Shown: positions 1 through 10,840 of the stretch, in pieces
Layout: every line of letters begins with the position of its first letter
Numbering within the stretch: the first letter of the stretch is position 1
DNA from: Nitzschia sp. pyKryTriq1
Taxonomy: Eukaryota; Bacillariophyta; Bacillariophyceae; Bacillariales; Bacillariaceae
Assembly: GCA_956465555.1 (NCBI GenBank)
Contig: OY101119.1
Span: 1,722,629 to 1,786,628, forward strand
DNA length: 64,000 nucleotides
Direction of reading: 5' to 3'
Position numbers and translations under genes: made by a program
The notes under the pieces: generated by a model
What the model saw: the letters and a program-made list of their open reading frames with translations, nothing else
Database searches by the model: none
Told to the model about the DNA's origin: nothing

Positions 1-71
1 TCGCATTATTTTATAAATTCACAGGCCAAGAAAGGCATCCAATCAGTACCAGTACAGCAGACTAGAGCACC

Positions 72-1412
72 ATGTCCGACGGTCCTTACGGAAGGCACGG
101 ATTCAATGCCAATCCTGGCTACGGCGGTGGTGCCAGCTATGGTAATACCGGCGGGGCGGGCTACACCGCCCCGAGCTACGGACAAAGCTATGGACAAAGC
201 TACGGCGGGGGAGCATCTTACGCTGCGCCTGCGCCCCAAGACGGTGGTTACGGCTCTCAATATGGTGCCTATGGAGGAACAGAAAGCTACCAGGTAGGTC
301 ACTTCCATCGTCAAAAAGTCGCTTGACGAGGTTCCTGTCATGGCGTTGTCGGAAGATGTCTGCGCCCTGCCGCACGTCGAGATTCCTCTGCGCAGGGGCC
401 CTCACGTGTTTTCAGTACTGCTTTTGTAGTACAAAGTTTCGCGAGAGGGAATCTTGCTTTCGCCTAATTCTCGACATTTTCGATATTCTCACCAAACGCC
501 TCCCTCCATTTTTTTTGGGTGCAGCCTGGAGGAAAAGAAGATGAATCGAAGGGTCCCAAAGGAGGGAAAAAGAGCATTGCCGTGCAAGCTTTAAACCAAA
601 ATGTTCTCATTTGGGCTGGCTTCTTTACTGCATCTTTATTCGTTTATTTCATGCTATCTGGTGGCGATTTTTCTTTCCTCATGACCTATGGCGCCATGGC
701 TCGAATGTTCGGCTTTGGAATTCTCAATCTCAAGACATTCAAAAGTCAAAGAGCTACAGGAGTATCTATCAAGACGCTGCAACTTTACTGCCTGGTCTTC
801 TTTTTTCGCCTGACCTCCATCATCCGCCACGAGGGTTACCTGCCGTATGACAAGTCTGGTGACTGGCTTTATCATTTCATCGAAGTCATGTCTTTAATCT
901 TCACGGGCTCGGCTCTGTGGGCTTGCATGGTTCCGTATAAGCATACCTATCAAGCAGACCTTGATCGATTCGGAGAGCTTCATGTGCCACCCGGCCTTGG
1001 TGCCGTATACCTCGCCGGTCCCATTATGATAGTTGCTATCCTTGTGCACCCCAACTTGAACGCTGATTTCTTGAGCGATACTGCCTGGACATATGCTATG
1101 TATTTGGAATCTGCGGCTCTTATTCCGCAACTTTTTATGTTCCAAAAGCAGTCGTCTGGTGTGGTTGAATTACTCACGGCGCACTTTGTGGCAGCACTCG
1201 GATTTGGTCGCATCATGGAGTTCTTCTTTTGGGTGTACAGCTACCACGAGCTGGCAAACAGCGCCGGCTCCCGACTTCCTGGATACCTGGCCCTATTCGC
1301 GCAATTCGTTCAACTTATTCTCATGCTCGACTTTTTCTGGTATTACTATTTGGCAGTTAAGAACGCGACACCTTTGGTGCTTCCATCGCATACGGGGATG
1401 GGTATTGTGTAA
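72..1412 (+). CDS. ERD2: ER lumen protein-retaining receptor (KDEL receptor) with Gly/Tyr/Gln-rich N-terminus
   Basis: Two exons, 72-293 and 525-1412, joined in phase 0 (CAG|gtaggt ... ggtgcag|CCT), give 369 aa. Exon 2 encodes a seven-helix ERD2-family protein that retrieves escaped ER residents from the Golgi. Family-typical stretches are visible: KTFKSQRATGVSIKTLQLY, then FRLTSI and the late RIMEFFFWVYSY region. Exon 1 encodes 74 aa that are unlike the family core, built of Gly, Tyr, Ser, Gln and Ala with GQSYGQSYGGG-type repeats. The only in-frame ATG is at 72, since exon 2 alone begins with GTG at 519 inside the intron end. The family assignment is secure; the N-terminal extension is what the splice model predicts and would need transcript support. 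Confidence 0.93.
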
Positions 1413-2142
1413 CCTGATTTTAAAAAATAGCCCTTGATACAGTCAGTACGGTACAAAGTACGAGTACATTAGAAGAATCGAATCAATAGACTATGGCAAA
1501 AGATACGTGGTAACTATTGAGGACTGAGGTCATGGTGATTTTAAATACGTACTGCACCGTATGACTATTTCGTCGGTCTGAAGCTCTCAATATTCCCGAC
1601 GAACAAAGGGCGCCCCGGGGCGAATTCTTTTCATCCTACTGTAGGGGTACTTGTACAATTCGAGCGAGTACTGGTACCTGGTACTGAAGCGGTACAAGTA
1701 CCGGTACCGGTAGGGATGGATCGACGACGACGACTCCTGACTACTCCAAACTTTTACATCATCGTCAAATATTGTGTACTGGACGACCTCAATGACGCTA
1801 CGGTGCCTGTATCGGGATGTACACAAGAATTTGCCATGTTGTCGAACTACTGTATGTAACAATAGGACGAGGACACCCCAACAAAAAGTGCCAACATTAC
1901 ATGCTACTGTACGAAGCATTGGGAATATCCATGCCCCGTTTACAGATACTAAATGCATATGAATTATCTGAATCGGTATGACTGAAAGTGGACGCTGCCA
2001 AGTACTGAGCACCGAAAAGAGATTTCCTTTTTAGAACTACGAAACAACAGACTCACTCCGCAGATGAAACTCCTACTCGGGCGGATCTCAGCCAAGACTG
2101 CCATTCCACCAATCAAAGTACGACTCAGCATCGGTTTCCACC
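1413..2142. other. Intergenic spacer with GTAC-rich palindromes
   Basis: This spacer lies between the convergent 3' ends of ERD2 and the REEP gene. About 1640-1720 is dense in GTAC and TACCGGTA, with two overlapping TACCGGTA copies near 1697-1711. No ORF here looks like a gene. Confidence 0.6.
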
Positions 2143-2940
2143 TTACTCATCCTTCTTGCCGTCGCCCTTCAAGTTAGCAGCGGTACCTGCCAGCTCCGAT
2201 GCGGTTGCTTCCGCCGACTGTAAAAAGAGACAACGCAGTGAGCAAGAGAAATCTTCATAGGTACAGTACCGGTAGTACAAGTAAATAGCAACTAGGAAGG
2301 GAAACTCCAAACACACACAAACAGGTACATACCTTCTTAGACTCTGCCATGGCAGCATCGATGCGGCTTTCATTCTTTTTCAAAAAGTCCTTAAGGATGC
2401 TATCGTACAAGAACTTGGATCCCTTGGTTTGCGGAAGCATGGCCCACAACAAAAAGGCAAGCTTGAACGCGTAGTAGAAAGGAATCCAATAGAGAAGAAA
2501 GTCCCTGAAAGTTTCGATGAGAGAGAAGAAAGCGAACACAACCCAATAGACAAGCCACTGGATGTCATCCCCCTTCGTTTTGGTTTCAATCGTCTCGAAA
2601 GACTTGAACGCCGGGTACACGAATCCCACGATGGAACAAAGCACACCAGCACCAACCCCAAAGAAGATCAACAAGGTGAAGATTCCTCCACCACCAAGCA
2701 CAATGTACTCCTTAGGAACCTTCGTGGCGGTCTACAGCAATAAAGGCGGAAGGGCGTGAGAGCTGATTTGAAGAACTACATGATGGCTACGTCGATGCGA
2801 GCGCTGATGGGCAGTCACAATGACGACTCGTGACGACTCCTGACTCTCTGCTCACAACTCACCTCCGCTTGTTGGAGAGCGGGTATCTGATCCAATTTGC
2901 CCCGCAAGAGCGCAAGCTTTTCTTTGACTACGTCTGCCAT
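2143..2940 (-). CDS. REEP/HVA22/Yop1-type ER-shaping membrane protein
   Basis: Three exons on the minus strand, 2940-2863, 2731-2333 and 2217-2143, are all joined in phase 0 and give 183 aa from ATG at 2940. The middle exon carries the TB2/DP1/HVA22 domain. It has a hydrophobic hairpin, VYPAFKSFETIETK, then QWLVYWVVFAFFSLIETF, and the FYYAFKLAFLLWAMLPQTKGS stretch typical of the family. These proteins sit as wedges in tubular ER and bend the membrane. The last exon adds a short charged tail ending KGDGKKDE. The middle-exon ORF begins with GTG in the unspliced frame, so the upstream exon with MADVVKEKLALLRGK is needed and fits. The paralogue (REEP5/6-like or HVA22-like) cannot be decided by eye. 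Confidence 0.9.
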
Positions 2941-3788
2941 TGTCTTGAAAAAATACAATCTTACGGAAAATATAAACGCTAGCTGCTGCCTTTGATTTTT
3001 TAGTTCTTGCCGCAGTCTGGTGCTTGCGGCGCTGTCTGTCGCCTGTCACCGCGATGATGGAGCGACGACGAGAATACTCGTAATCATACTGTGCCGGGAC
3101 GACTTATTGTGCTGTAGCAGGCAGGCAGGGGCGGGAAGAAGGCGAGATTTTTCGGAACAGAACAGAAGAAGCAGCGCGCGCGGGGTTTGGTTTTTTTTCG
3201 AACTCAAATCTTTTCTCCGCGCGTGCACGCTCGCACTATATTTATTTTATACGTTCATGGGTGAAAATAACATGTGTTCCTATTTTGAGGGGCAGCCGAA
3301 AAGCCATTTCTCCCCTTGATTATCCCCCTCCATTCCGAGGTCAGGAAAATTTTTGGCGCGGAAGGACTGCACGTACTCATACCGCAGTGTAATGCAATGG
3401 TATGTACCGGCTCTCCGTCCCAGGCGGGGGGGTGTACCATAGAGGGGTACCCCAGTCGACTACGGGGTACTGTCTACTGGCACGTACCAGGTACTGTACA
3501 AGTACCCTGCATGTACCGGTACCAGGGTGTACTACTGTACGTTGATGATGTTCAAGATTATTTCGCGGGCCCGCACTCCCGCCGTCAAAACCCTGCCTCC
3601 ACTTCTACTGTTCGCACGTAGACTTTTGTACTGAATATTTACGATGTGGCACGAATGCTGCTGGATGCGGTGTCTCGGCACGCATTTTTCGAGAAGCAAA
3701 GTCAAGAACCTGTTTAGCACAACTGTTTCACAGCATTTGAATTATATAAAAGTAGTATACGAAAGCCAAAGTAACAATAGCATCAACA
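2941..3788. other. Divergent promoter spacer (REEP / RPA2)
   Basis: About 850 bp lie between two divergent starts. They hold a Gly/Cys-free AT-rich stretch near 3230-3310 and a GTAC-rich island at about 3420-3545 with TACCGGTA. No coding ORF is convincing. Confidence 0.6.
3743..3750 (+). promoter_or_regulatory. TATA-like box before RPA2
   Basis: TATATAAA lies 39-46 bp upstream of the RPA2 ATG at 3789. It is a good match to a TATA box, though it implies a very short 5' UTR. Confidence 0.4.
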
Positions 3789-4718
3789 ATGGACTACGGT
3801 GAGTAAAGGTAGATGGATTTGTGGGTAGCTCGTCGCGGTTGCCATGGATCGCATTCAGCTCACCACTCATCTTCTCTATCGATTACCAACGGTGATGAAC
3901 GAGTAGGCATGGACTTTCAAGGTGGTGATGGGGGTGGCTACGGGGGTGGCTCCTCGCAAGTTGACCCTCCTTCATCCCAAGGGAAAACGCGAAGGCCTTA
4001 CGACGAGCAAACTCTGACTCCCTTAACCATTCGAATGGTCCGCCGCTCGCATCCCGATACCGCGGGCGGGGACGGAAGCCTCGTGCTGCAGGACGGACGA
4101 AAACTGGCATTCGTCAAGATTGTCGGAGCAGTCCGAAGCGTGGAGGACCATTCCACCAACGTCGTCTACAATATCGAAGACGGTACTGGTTTGATTGAAG
4201 TCAAGCAGTGGTTGGATGACAATGAATGCACTGCTCTTCAGGAATTGCGCCAAGAAACCCTCAAGGAACACGTCTACCTTAAGATTGTCGGGCAGATCAA
4301 GGACTATGAAGGAAACAAGATCATTATTGCGAACTCTGTTCGTCCGCTTTCGAGTGGAAACGAGTTGACCCATCATATGCTGGAGGTTGCCTACAGCGCC
4401 GAACGCCACAAGCGTACTGACAGTATTGTTGGTGCGCCGCCCATGCCTGTTAGCAGTGGCATTGGCTTTGGTGGAAAGCAGGTGCAAAGCGTCGGTGGTG
4501 GTGCTGGTGGCTCGGATGACCCTCTAAGAGCTGCGGTTCTTCATTTGTTTGAACATCACGAAGACAGTGGTGAGGCCGGGGTCCATGTTCAAGTTTGCGT
4601 CGATCAACTTTCTGGCTCCTTCCAAGAAGCTGAAATTCGCAAAGCGATCGAAGCACTTTCGGAAGAAGGTCATATTTACTCGACGGTCAGTGACGATCAC
4701 TTTCAATTCGCTCGTTAG
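3789..4718 (+). CDS. RPA2: Replication protein A 32 kDa subunit
   Basis: A 10-bp first exon (3789-3798, ATGGACTACG) is joined to 3907-4718 through gtgagt...gagtag and gives 273 aa. The protein starts MDYGMDFQGG and continues into a Gly-rich segment. It then has an OB fold (about residues 45-160, with VKIVGAVRSVEDHSTNVVY and DGTGLIEVKQW) and a C-terminal winged helix (about 205-273, ending HIYSTVSDDHFQFAR). RPA2 is the middle subunit of the single-stranded-DNA-binding RPA heterotrimer used in replication, repair and checkpoint signalling. The unspliced ORF starting at 3813 would put an unrelated sequence in front of the Gly-rich head, so the tiny first exon is preferred. It resembles the usual MxYGGGG-type RPA2 start. 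Confidence 0.93.
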
Positions 4719-5108
4719 GGAACCATATTGTTCGCTCTGGTCAAGTCTTGGTCACAGAGGAGTGAGCGATTACATGTGTGCTCCGCTTGATTTAGAATAC
4801 AGATTGATTGAAATAATGGCTTCTTGGGGAAATCTTCACGACTAAAAAACAATGCTGTACTTTGGGCATTCAATCGCTCTTGAAAGCAGCAGTACTAAGT
4901 TGCGTTCACTTTCAACTTCTAGAATGATAGAAGTCTTACCGTACCATGGTTGTTAATTGTACAGTAGACGGGACGACGTACTGGGTACCAAATCTCACCC
5001 TAAATAGAAATGATTGCGATTAAGAGTAGACGTCGAGGAGGAGTCTTCGCAGGCATCTACGATTAGCTGGTTAGAAGTCGGTTAGTCTCCCCCGTCTCGC
5101 TAAAATTG
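4719..5108. other. Short convergent spacer
   Basis: This spacer lies between the 3' ends of RPA2 and PPCDC. No gene is visible; a few GTAC words occur near 4940-4990. Confidence 0.5.
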
Positions 5109-5992
5109 CTAGAGATGTTGCAATGAACGGAAATTGCAGTGTTTGGTGAGGGCACCTTCCACGGAAGCCAGAATTTGGTCGACGGAAGCGAGGGCACCAT
5201 TGCCGACCTCTCCACACGCTAATGTTTTGATTTGTGGAGAGATTACGATAACATTATTGGATCCACCAGGCTCTTTTTCGTTGTTCCAGAATTTTTGTAT
5301 CGTTTCCAGCTGGTTGGCGGTCAATGGATGGTCATACATGGCCGTGTTCATGGCAGGAGCGAGCAACAGCGGCTTACTAGGCCGGGCACCATGTCCGAAA
5401 TCCCATGCTCGCACAACGCATGTAAGTGTATCATCACATAATCCTTGTGAAATTTTGGCAAGCGAGTGTGCTGATAAGGGCGCAATAACTAATATATCTG
5501 CCCAATCTCTCAGCTCGATGTGCAGTACAGGGTCACCGAGCTGCGTCCAACCCTTCCATTCGTCATCCGCATCTTCGTGAAGGAAAAACAGGAAAAGGAT
5601 AGTATCTCTGGTTTGAGAACCTGCTGAAATAGCACATCCATTTCTGCTCAAAGTGGAAAGCTCTTACCAATGACGCATATTCGTGGAGGTTCTAACTTTG
5701 GATTGCTGCCTTTATTCGTGGGCTGTTGGTTTATGAATGACATCATTTCGGCCCAATGCTTTGAATCGTAGCCATTCGCTTTCTCCCAAAAGTTGGAGCC
5801 ACCCCTTGTGAGCAAAACTCGAACGTTTGAATTGAATCGCTTGACAAGCTCGACTGCGATTTCGGGGCCTTTGACTGCGGCCACCGAACCTGTCACCGCC
5901 AAGAGAACGTTGGGTCGTTGTTCATGGTTCGTTATCCCGTTTGACGGACTAGTAGGTGTACTGGCAACGTTATTAATGATACCGCGTTTCAT
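5109..5992 (-). CDS. PPCDC: Phosphopantothenoylcysteine decarboxylase
   Basis: Two exons, 5992-5668 and 5620-5109, joined in phase 1 give 278 aa. The enzyme decarboxylates 4'-phosphopantothenoylcysteine to 4'-phosphopantetheine in CoA synthesis and uses FMN. Evidence for the flavoprotein (HAL3/coaC) fold: NVLLAVTGSVAAVKGPEIA at the N-terminus, DPVLHIELRDWADILVIAPLSAHSLAKISQGLCDDTLTCVVRAWD in the middle (quoted from several adjacent blocks), the PAMNTAMYDHPLT signature, and the LACGEVGNGALA substrate-clamp loop with its cysteine. The 47-bp intron is short, but splicing restores the DEDADDEWKGW stretch aligned with human PPCDC. GTG at 6007 is ignored in favour of the ATG. Confidence 0.93.
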
Positions 5993-6860
5993 TGTTGAAA
6001 GTCGCACGAACTTTCAATGCCTCTGCTCATATGATAGAAATCCACCGGTGTGTACTTGGTGATGATGATTATAATAAATAATGGTTGATGGTTGATGGTT
6101 GCAGATCGAAAAAATGAAGCGTTGGTGGAGTAGGGAGTAGGTCCCTCTCCTCTAATACCGGTAGAGAGAGAAGCGCAGATGGTAGAGTTGTTGAGAATAA
6201 CCGGTAGAGAGGGCAGGCACACAAAAATGAATGAAATGCAATGCAATGCAATGCGAGATCTAAGATTCGTTCGTACGTACAGTACCAGTACCTTTTAGTA
6301 CAAGTACTGCTCGTGCTGTAAAAAGCTAATAGTTCGCGCCATTGATTAACTAGACTTCATCTGGCCAATCAAAAAACTAAAACTGAACATACTGTAACAA
6401 TGGGGTTCTCTGGTCGGTGGGCACGCACGCGCGCGAGCGTCAATAGTCAAGACACCCAACAAAACTGTGCATACAAGTACCGGAAAAACGGCAATTTGTT
6501 GCATTTTTACTTTGTAAAATCTCTCCGTCTCCTCTACCGGTATTTCGAGTAGATTAGACTCACTCTCTACGCTACTACTAGAGAGTAGAGAGAGCAATAT
6601 TCTGCCGAGGTCGCACTGTAGTTGCCCAACACCAGGATTGGGGAAGTCACTTCCTCGTTAAGTCGTTGATTTGGCCTTAAAGTACTCAAAGAAGTGATCA
6701 GCAGCACATCAGTGAACGTGGCAAAAAATTGCCGACCTTTCACGTAACAGCCGTATCATACAGTAGCGCTCGGGTCGGTAAATTCGGTGCGACAGGAAGC
6801 ACCATCGGAAGCGCAACTATTTCGGCCGACGAGAGATCAAGATTACTTGCCGCGAGAGTT
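5993..6860. other. Divergent promoter spacer (PPCDC / MBL-fold gene)
   Basis: No convincing gene lies here. It holds an (ATGCA)n run at about 6236-6253, several TACCGGTA or near-TACCGGTA sites (about 6157, 6536), and a CTCTCTA...TAGAGAG stem-like stretch at about 6566-6596. Confidence 0.5.
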
Positions 6861-9323
6861 ATGAACGACTCTACTACTGTGTATGATGACCGAGGATTCC
6901 TGGGGAGTCGATTTCGAGAGTGGCGGCACAATCCTTGCTTGATGCAACCCGTATCATTGGTCATGTTCCTGGTGTTTGGCATCTTTATGCTCGCTACATT
7001 GATGCTTCAGGCACCAACGCTGCTCCTTGGTCTCCTACTATCCCCCATTTTGTCGAGAAGCGCTTGGTATGTCGAGTTTTTGTATCCCTGGGATTTCGCT
7101 CGGTGGGCACACTTTTACCTCATGAAAACTACCAATAAGAAAGGGTCGAGGGATGACGACAAAAATCGCGGCTTTCATTCAAGAACTGTTGAGCAGAGGA
7201 TCGAAGTGGTACCTGGTCGGGTCTACATCCACCCTTTGCCACAATGGCTTGGTAAGACAATGCCAGTCCGGATTCTCCTTTCCCGCGAAGTGTAAGCAGT
7301 CTCGTCGACAGAACTTATCCTCTCTTCTTTCTATGACATTACAGACAATGTAGGCTACTTGATCGTTTGCATCCCAAAGAAAAACACCGAAAAAAAGCGG
7401 GATGTTGCCATTACTGTGGAAGACAAGTCGGAATGCATCGTTGCTGTCATCGTGGATTGTGGAGAAGCGTCGGCGACAATTCGCTTGGTTGAGCTAATTC
7501 GACAATACCACTATCGCAAAAGTCCTATACAAGTCCATGCGATCCTCAGTACCCACAAACATCACGACCATACGGGTGGCAATAATGAACTTATGTCCCA
7601 TGCCATGGGTAGTCACATCACCAAAGTATATGGTGGAGCGGTGGAACGTGTGCCTCGATGTACCCATCCCCTAGTAGACGGTGACAAAATCGAACTACCC
7701 AAATCAGGTTCAAACAACATGAACGAGCTTGTGGAGATCGAAGCAGTGGCGGTACCTGCTCATACTAGAGGAAGTCTTGTATATCGGTTGTCCTCCAAAT
7801 CTCCTGACCAACCACAAGTCAATTACATGTTCACTGGTGATACAATGTTTAGCGCAGGTGCAGGCGTCCCCTTCGAAGCAGATACGGGGACTGAGACGGA
7901 GTCACAGCTTAATCGTAGCAGTGGCAACAAGTTTTTCAGGGCCGGGATCGGCCAGTACGCCATGGAAAGGTGTTTTGCTGAGATTCTGTGCCGAGCAATG
8001 CCGGACCACGGCCTCAGCGAGTCGATCACGGATAAAATTCTTATCTTTCCCGGCCACGAGTACACGTCCGAGCTTTTGGCAAGACAATTTCAGAGTACGG
8101 TCAATGAGGCTTGCAGATGGAAAAACTTTGTTCCTCGGGACTTTTTCGAGACTGTATCACATATGTATGTGGCTCTGCATCGTCGGTCTCTACCTCATAA
8201 CAGTGGGAAAATTCTCCTCATTCCAAGCACTTTGAAAAGAGAAATCACCATTAGTCCTCATTTTCGATCACTTCGAAAGTCGGGCGAGCTTGTAGTCCGA
8301 GCAGTTATTTTCTGGTATGACAATTTTTGCAAAGAAAAGGAAGATGTCCTAACGCCGCTGGATTCTGATAATCCATCGGATGAGGAGGAAGACGCGATAC
8401 CAGCCCTCCCGGAAAAGACTCCATCCACTGCACGAAGATGGACTATAAGTGCCAACGAAGTTGGCCAAGATATCTTCACTACACTATATACCGCTGATCT
8501 GCAGTCCTTGATTGAAGACCTTGTTTCGGGGGAAGTTACGACCGAGGATGCAGCCCGTCGACTTCGCGGTGTCTCTGGGCGGCTGGAAGACCCAGTCGTG
8601 AACAGGCGTGCGATTCCAGGATTTCTTCCTTCCGACAAGAGCATATATCGTGGAATCTCTGGTTTTGTGCTTCTAGGTTCTCGCCCATCTGCCATGACCC
8701 TGACAGATAGCAGGGCGATGAAGCTACCGCCTCCCATAGATTCAAACAGCGACCGAACTATGATCAGTATGCATCGACTGTTGCTTGTCCTTGGCCGGCT
8801 GGGTCTATTGGAAGGTAACGGAAAAGACGTCTCTATGATGATCAAACAATTATGGAAGGAGGCCAGTGAGTTTGTGTCGTCCACGAGTGGAGCAGAAAAT
8901 GGCTACGGAGATGTCGAATCGAAGTCCAGTGATGCAATTGAGCTTGGGGTATTAAAGTGGGTTATTTACGGGGTTCCTTCCAACCAACCGTCCTGGTTTT
9001 CCAAGATGTGCTGCATGCCGTGCTCTGATATGCCAGTGGAGAGAGAGTTTCCTGAGCATCCCATTTCCAAGATGAAGCAAAAGGTTGGTGAATTGGTGTC
9101 GCACGATGTGCTGACGTGCCTGCTTTGCCGAACATCGACTGGGTGCCTTGAGGTCAAGAGCGACAAAGAAGATACCAAAAAGGAAACAGAATCCAAAGTT
9201 GACAAGCTCGTTATTCCAACAAGAGAAACCCAATCTTTCAATTCCTTTAGCGATGATGTGGCTGAGAATGCGGGTGTGGAGATGATGGAAGGGCTCACAA
9301 GCCTTTTGAAGGAACACGAGTAG
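6861..9323 (+). CDS. Membrane-anchored metallo-beta-lactamase-fold hydrolase (glyoxalase II-like) with long C-terminal extension
   Basis: Two exons, 6861-7251 and 7345-9323, joined in phase 1 give 789 aa. Residues about 30-65 form one or two hydrophobic segments (PVSLVMFLVFGIFMLATLML). After the splice the protein reads LDNVGYLIVCIP, then the metal-binding THKHHDHTGGN motif (HxHxDH), a later FTGDTMFSAG and the FPGHEY histidine. This order is typical of hydroxyacylglutathione hydrolases. The enzyme probably hydrolyses a thioester or similar substrate, with the exact substrate unknown. About 400 residues follow the catalytic domain, far beyond the roughly 260 aa of glyoxalase II; they include acidic and Ser-rich linkers and no family I recognise. 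The splice restoring DNVGYL is strong support for the exon boundary. Confidence 0.85.
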
Positions 9324-9390
9324 AACGAGAATCCGTGAAATGCAATATATTGGGGGCACTCGAATTTCGTAGACAAGTTGGATTCTATAG

Positions 9391-10257
9391 TTATAGTCTT
9401 GCCTGTCTAAATACCACTGCGATAAAACTCCCTACTAGTTCAGCATACTCTGTTGGGTGTCGCTGAAGGTGAGCACAGTGGACAGAATCCGACCATCGTT
9501 TTTGTATAACTGGGCCTCTGGAATGGTTTGTTCGAAAGCGAACGAGGTCCCGGATCCTTTCATGGTCTGAAAGTGGATCATTTTTGCAATACACATACAA
9601 CTGCGGAATGTCGAACTGGTCCTCCTTGAGAAATTTGAAGAATTCCTGGTTTCTCTGTTTTCGTTGTTCTCGTTGTTCTTGTTCTTCGCCGTAGAAAACG
9701 CCAGAGCCAAATTGGTCGACGATTCGCTTCTTTTCTTCGGCTGAGCAATGATTCAGCGCAGCCGAGAGAACAGAGTTTTCATCCCCAAACCATGCCGGAC
9801 AGGAATCAAAGACGACACCCTTGATATCTGGGTTGGTGGCGTTTGGTGCTTTGCTCGACGGGTCGTCAGGATTTTCCGCGAAATCCGTCAATCTCCGTAC
9901 TTGCTCCCACAGAAAGCATCCTCCATTCGAAAACACATGAAACAAAACACCCCTCGCTTGTTTATTTTGGATTTCGTTGATGACATGGTGAGCTAATTGT
10001 TCCATTGATGAACTTGACGGGTCGGCTGACGGAGGAGGTATGTGTGTACGAATGTTACAAGTACTCGCTGTAGCAGGCCATTCAACCCGCTTGGGGCTAG
10101 TAGTGAAAGTTGCATCGACTACCGTCGAAGGTGATGGTATAATCGGAAGTACATCCAAGCCCAAGCTTTCGTATAGCGATATGTACCGCCGCAGAAAGCG
10201 AGGTTGGCACCCCAGCCAGCCCACCATGACCACCAGTGGCTTTCCCGATGCCGACAT
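9391..10257 (-). CDS. DUF829/TMEM53-like alpha/beta-hydrolase fold protein
   Basis: A single exon of 288 aa runs from ATG at 10257. The frame is open upstream to 10401, but only through a GTG. The N-terminus PLVVMVGWLGCQPRFLRRY followed by YESLGLDVLPIIPSPS matches the start of the DUF829 (TMEM53) family. The nucleophile-elbow-like FSNGG (in LFHVFSNGGCFLWE) and a late ...DSVHCAHLQRHPTEY histidine region fit an alpha/beta-hydrolase fold. Animal TMEM53 is a nuclear-envelope protein, but no membrane helix is obvious here, so the location is open. An unusual QREQRKQRNQEF charged patch precedes the last third. Its 3' end is 67 bp from the convergent MBL-fold gene. Confidence 0.82.
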   Translation of the reverse strand: MSASGKPLVVMVGWLGCQPRFLRRYISLYESLGLDVLPIIPSPSTVVDATFTTSPKRVEWPATASTCNIRTHIPPPSADPSSSSMEQLAHHVINEIQNKQARGVLFHVFSNGGCFLWEQVRRLTDFAENPDDPSSKAPNATNPDIKGVVFDSCPAWFGDENSVLSAALNHCSAEEKKRIVDQFGSGVFYGEEQEQREQRKQRNQEFFKFLKEDQFDIPQLYVYCKNDPLSDHERIRDLVRFRTNHSRGPVIQKRWSDSVHCAHLQRHPTEYAELVGSFIAVVFRQARL

Positions 10258-10840
10258 TATGATGATGATGATGATTCCTCCCAGTGATAATTTTAAGATT
10301 ACGAAGCGCTCAAGCCATATTCGATGCTGAAATCCGCGGACTGATCTTCGGTGTAGAAAGGTGAGCCGGGAAGCATATAAAAGAGATAGAGGAACACACA
10401 AACGAAAGGTGCTGCCGGTAGACTACTTGTAGTCTCTCTCTTCAGTCTTCACAAGAAGAGGTTGAATGTGAATGCGAGACGCGAGAAGCGAGAAGCAAAA
10501 AACCAAAAGATGTTCACTCACGAGGAGGTTCAACTCGCGTGCCGCAGGCCCAGGTCCAGGGTTTCGTTCTTCAGGTTCAGCAGTCGAGTGAGTCATCAAG
10601 ATCGATCCAGGAGAGGAGCGAATTAATTGTCGTCAGTCCTCGGTCCGTCAGGATACCAGGTACCTCGACGACGCACGCACGACCGACGGGAGAAGTCGAT
10701 CCTTGATCATTGGTCGATCGTGCGAAAGGGCGTGCAGGGAGACGAAGCACGCGTGTACATCGGCTCTTACGATACCGGTACAAGGACCTGGTACGGAGTC
10801 TTGGGGAATAACGTGGATTCCTGCAGACTCCACCTCTCTC
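10258..10840. other. Spacer upstream of the DUF829 gene
   Basis: No gene is supported. Short ORFs on both strands overlap each other and show no recognisable protein. One TACCGGTA lies near 10776, and there is a short ATG-repeat at the DUF829 start. Confidence 0.5.
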
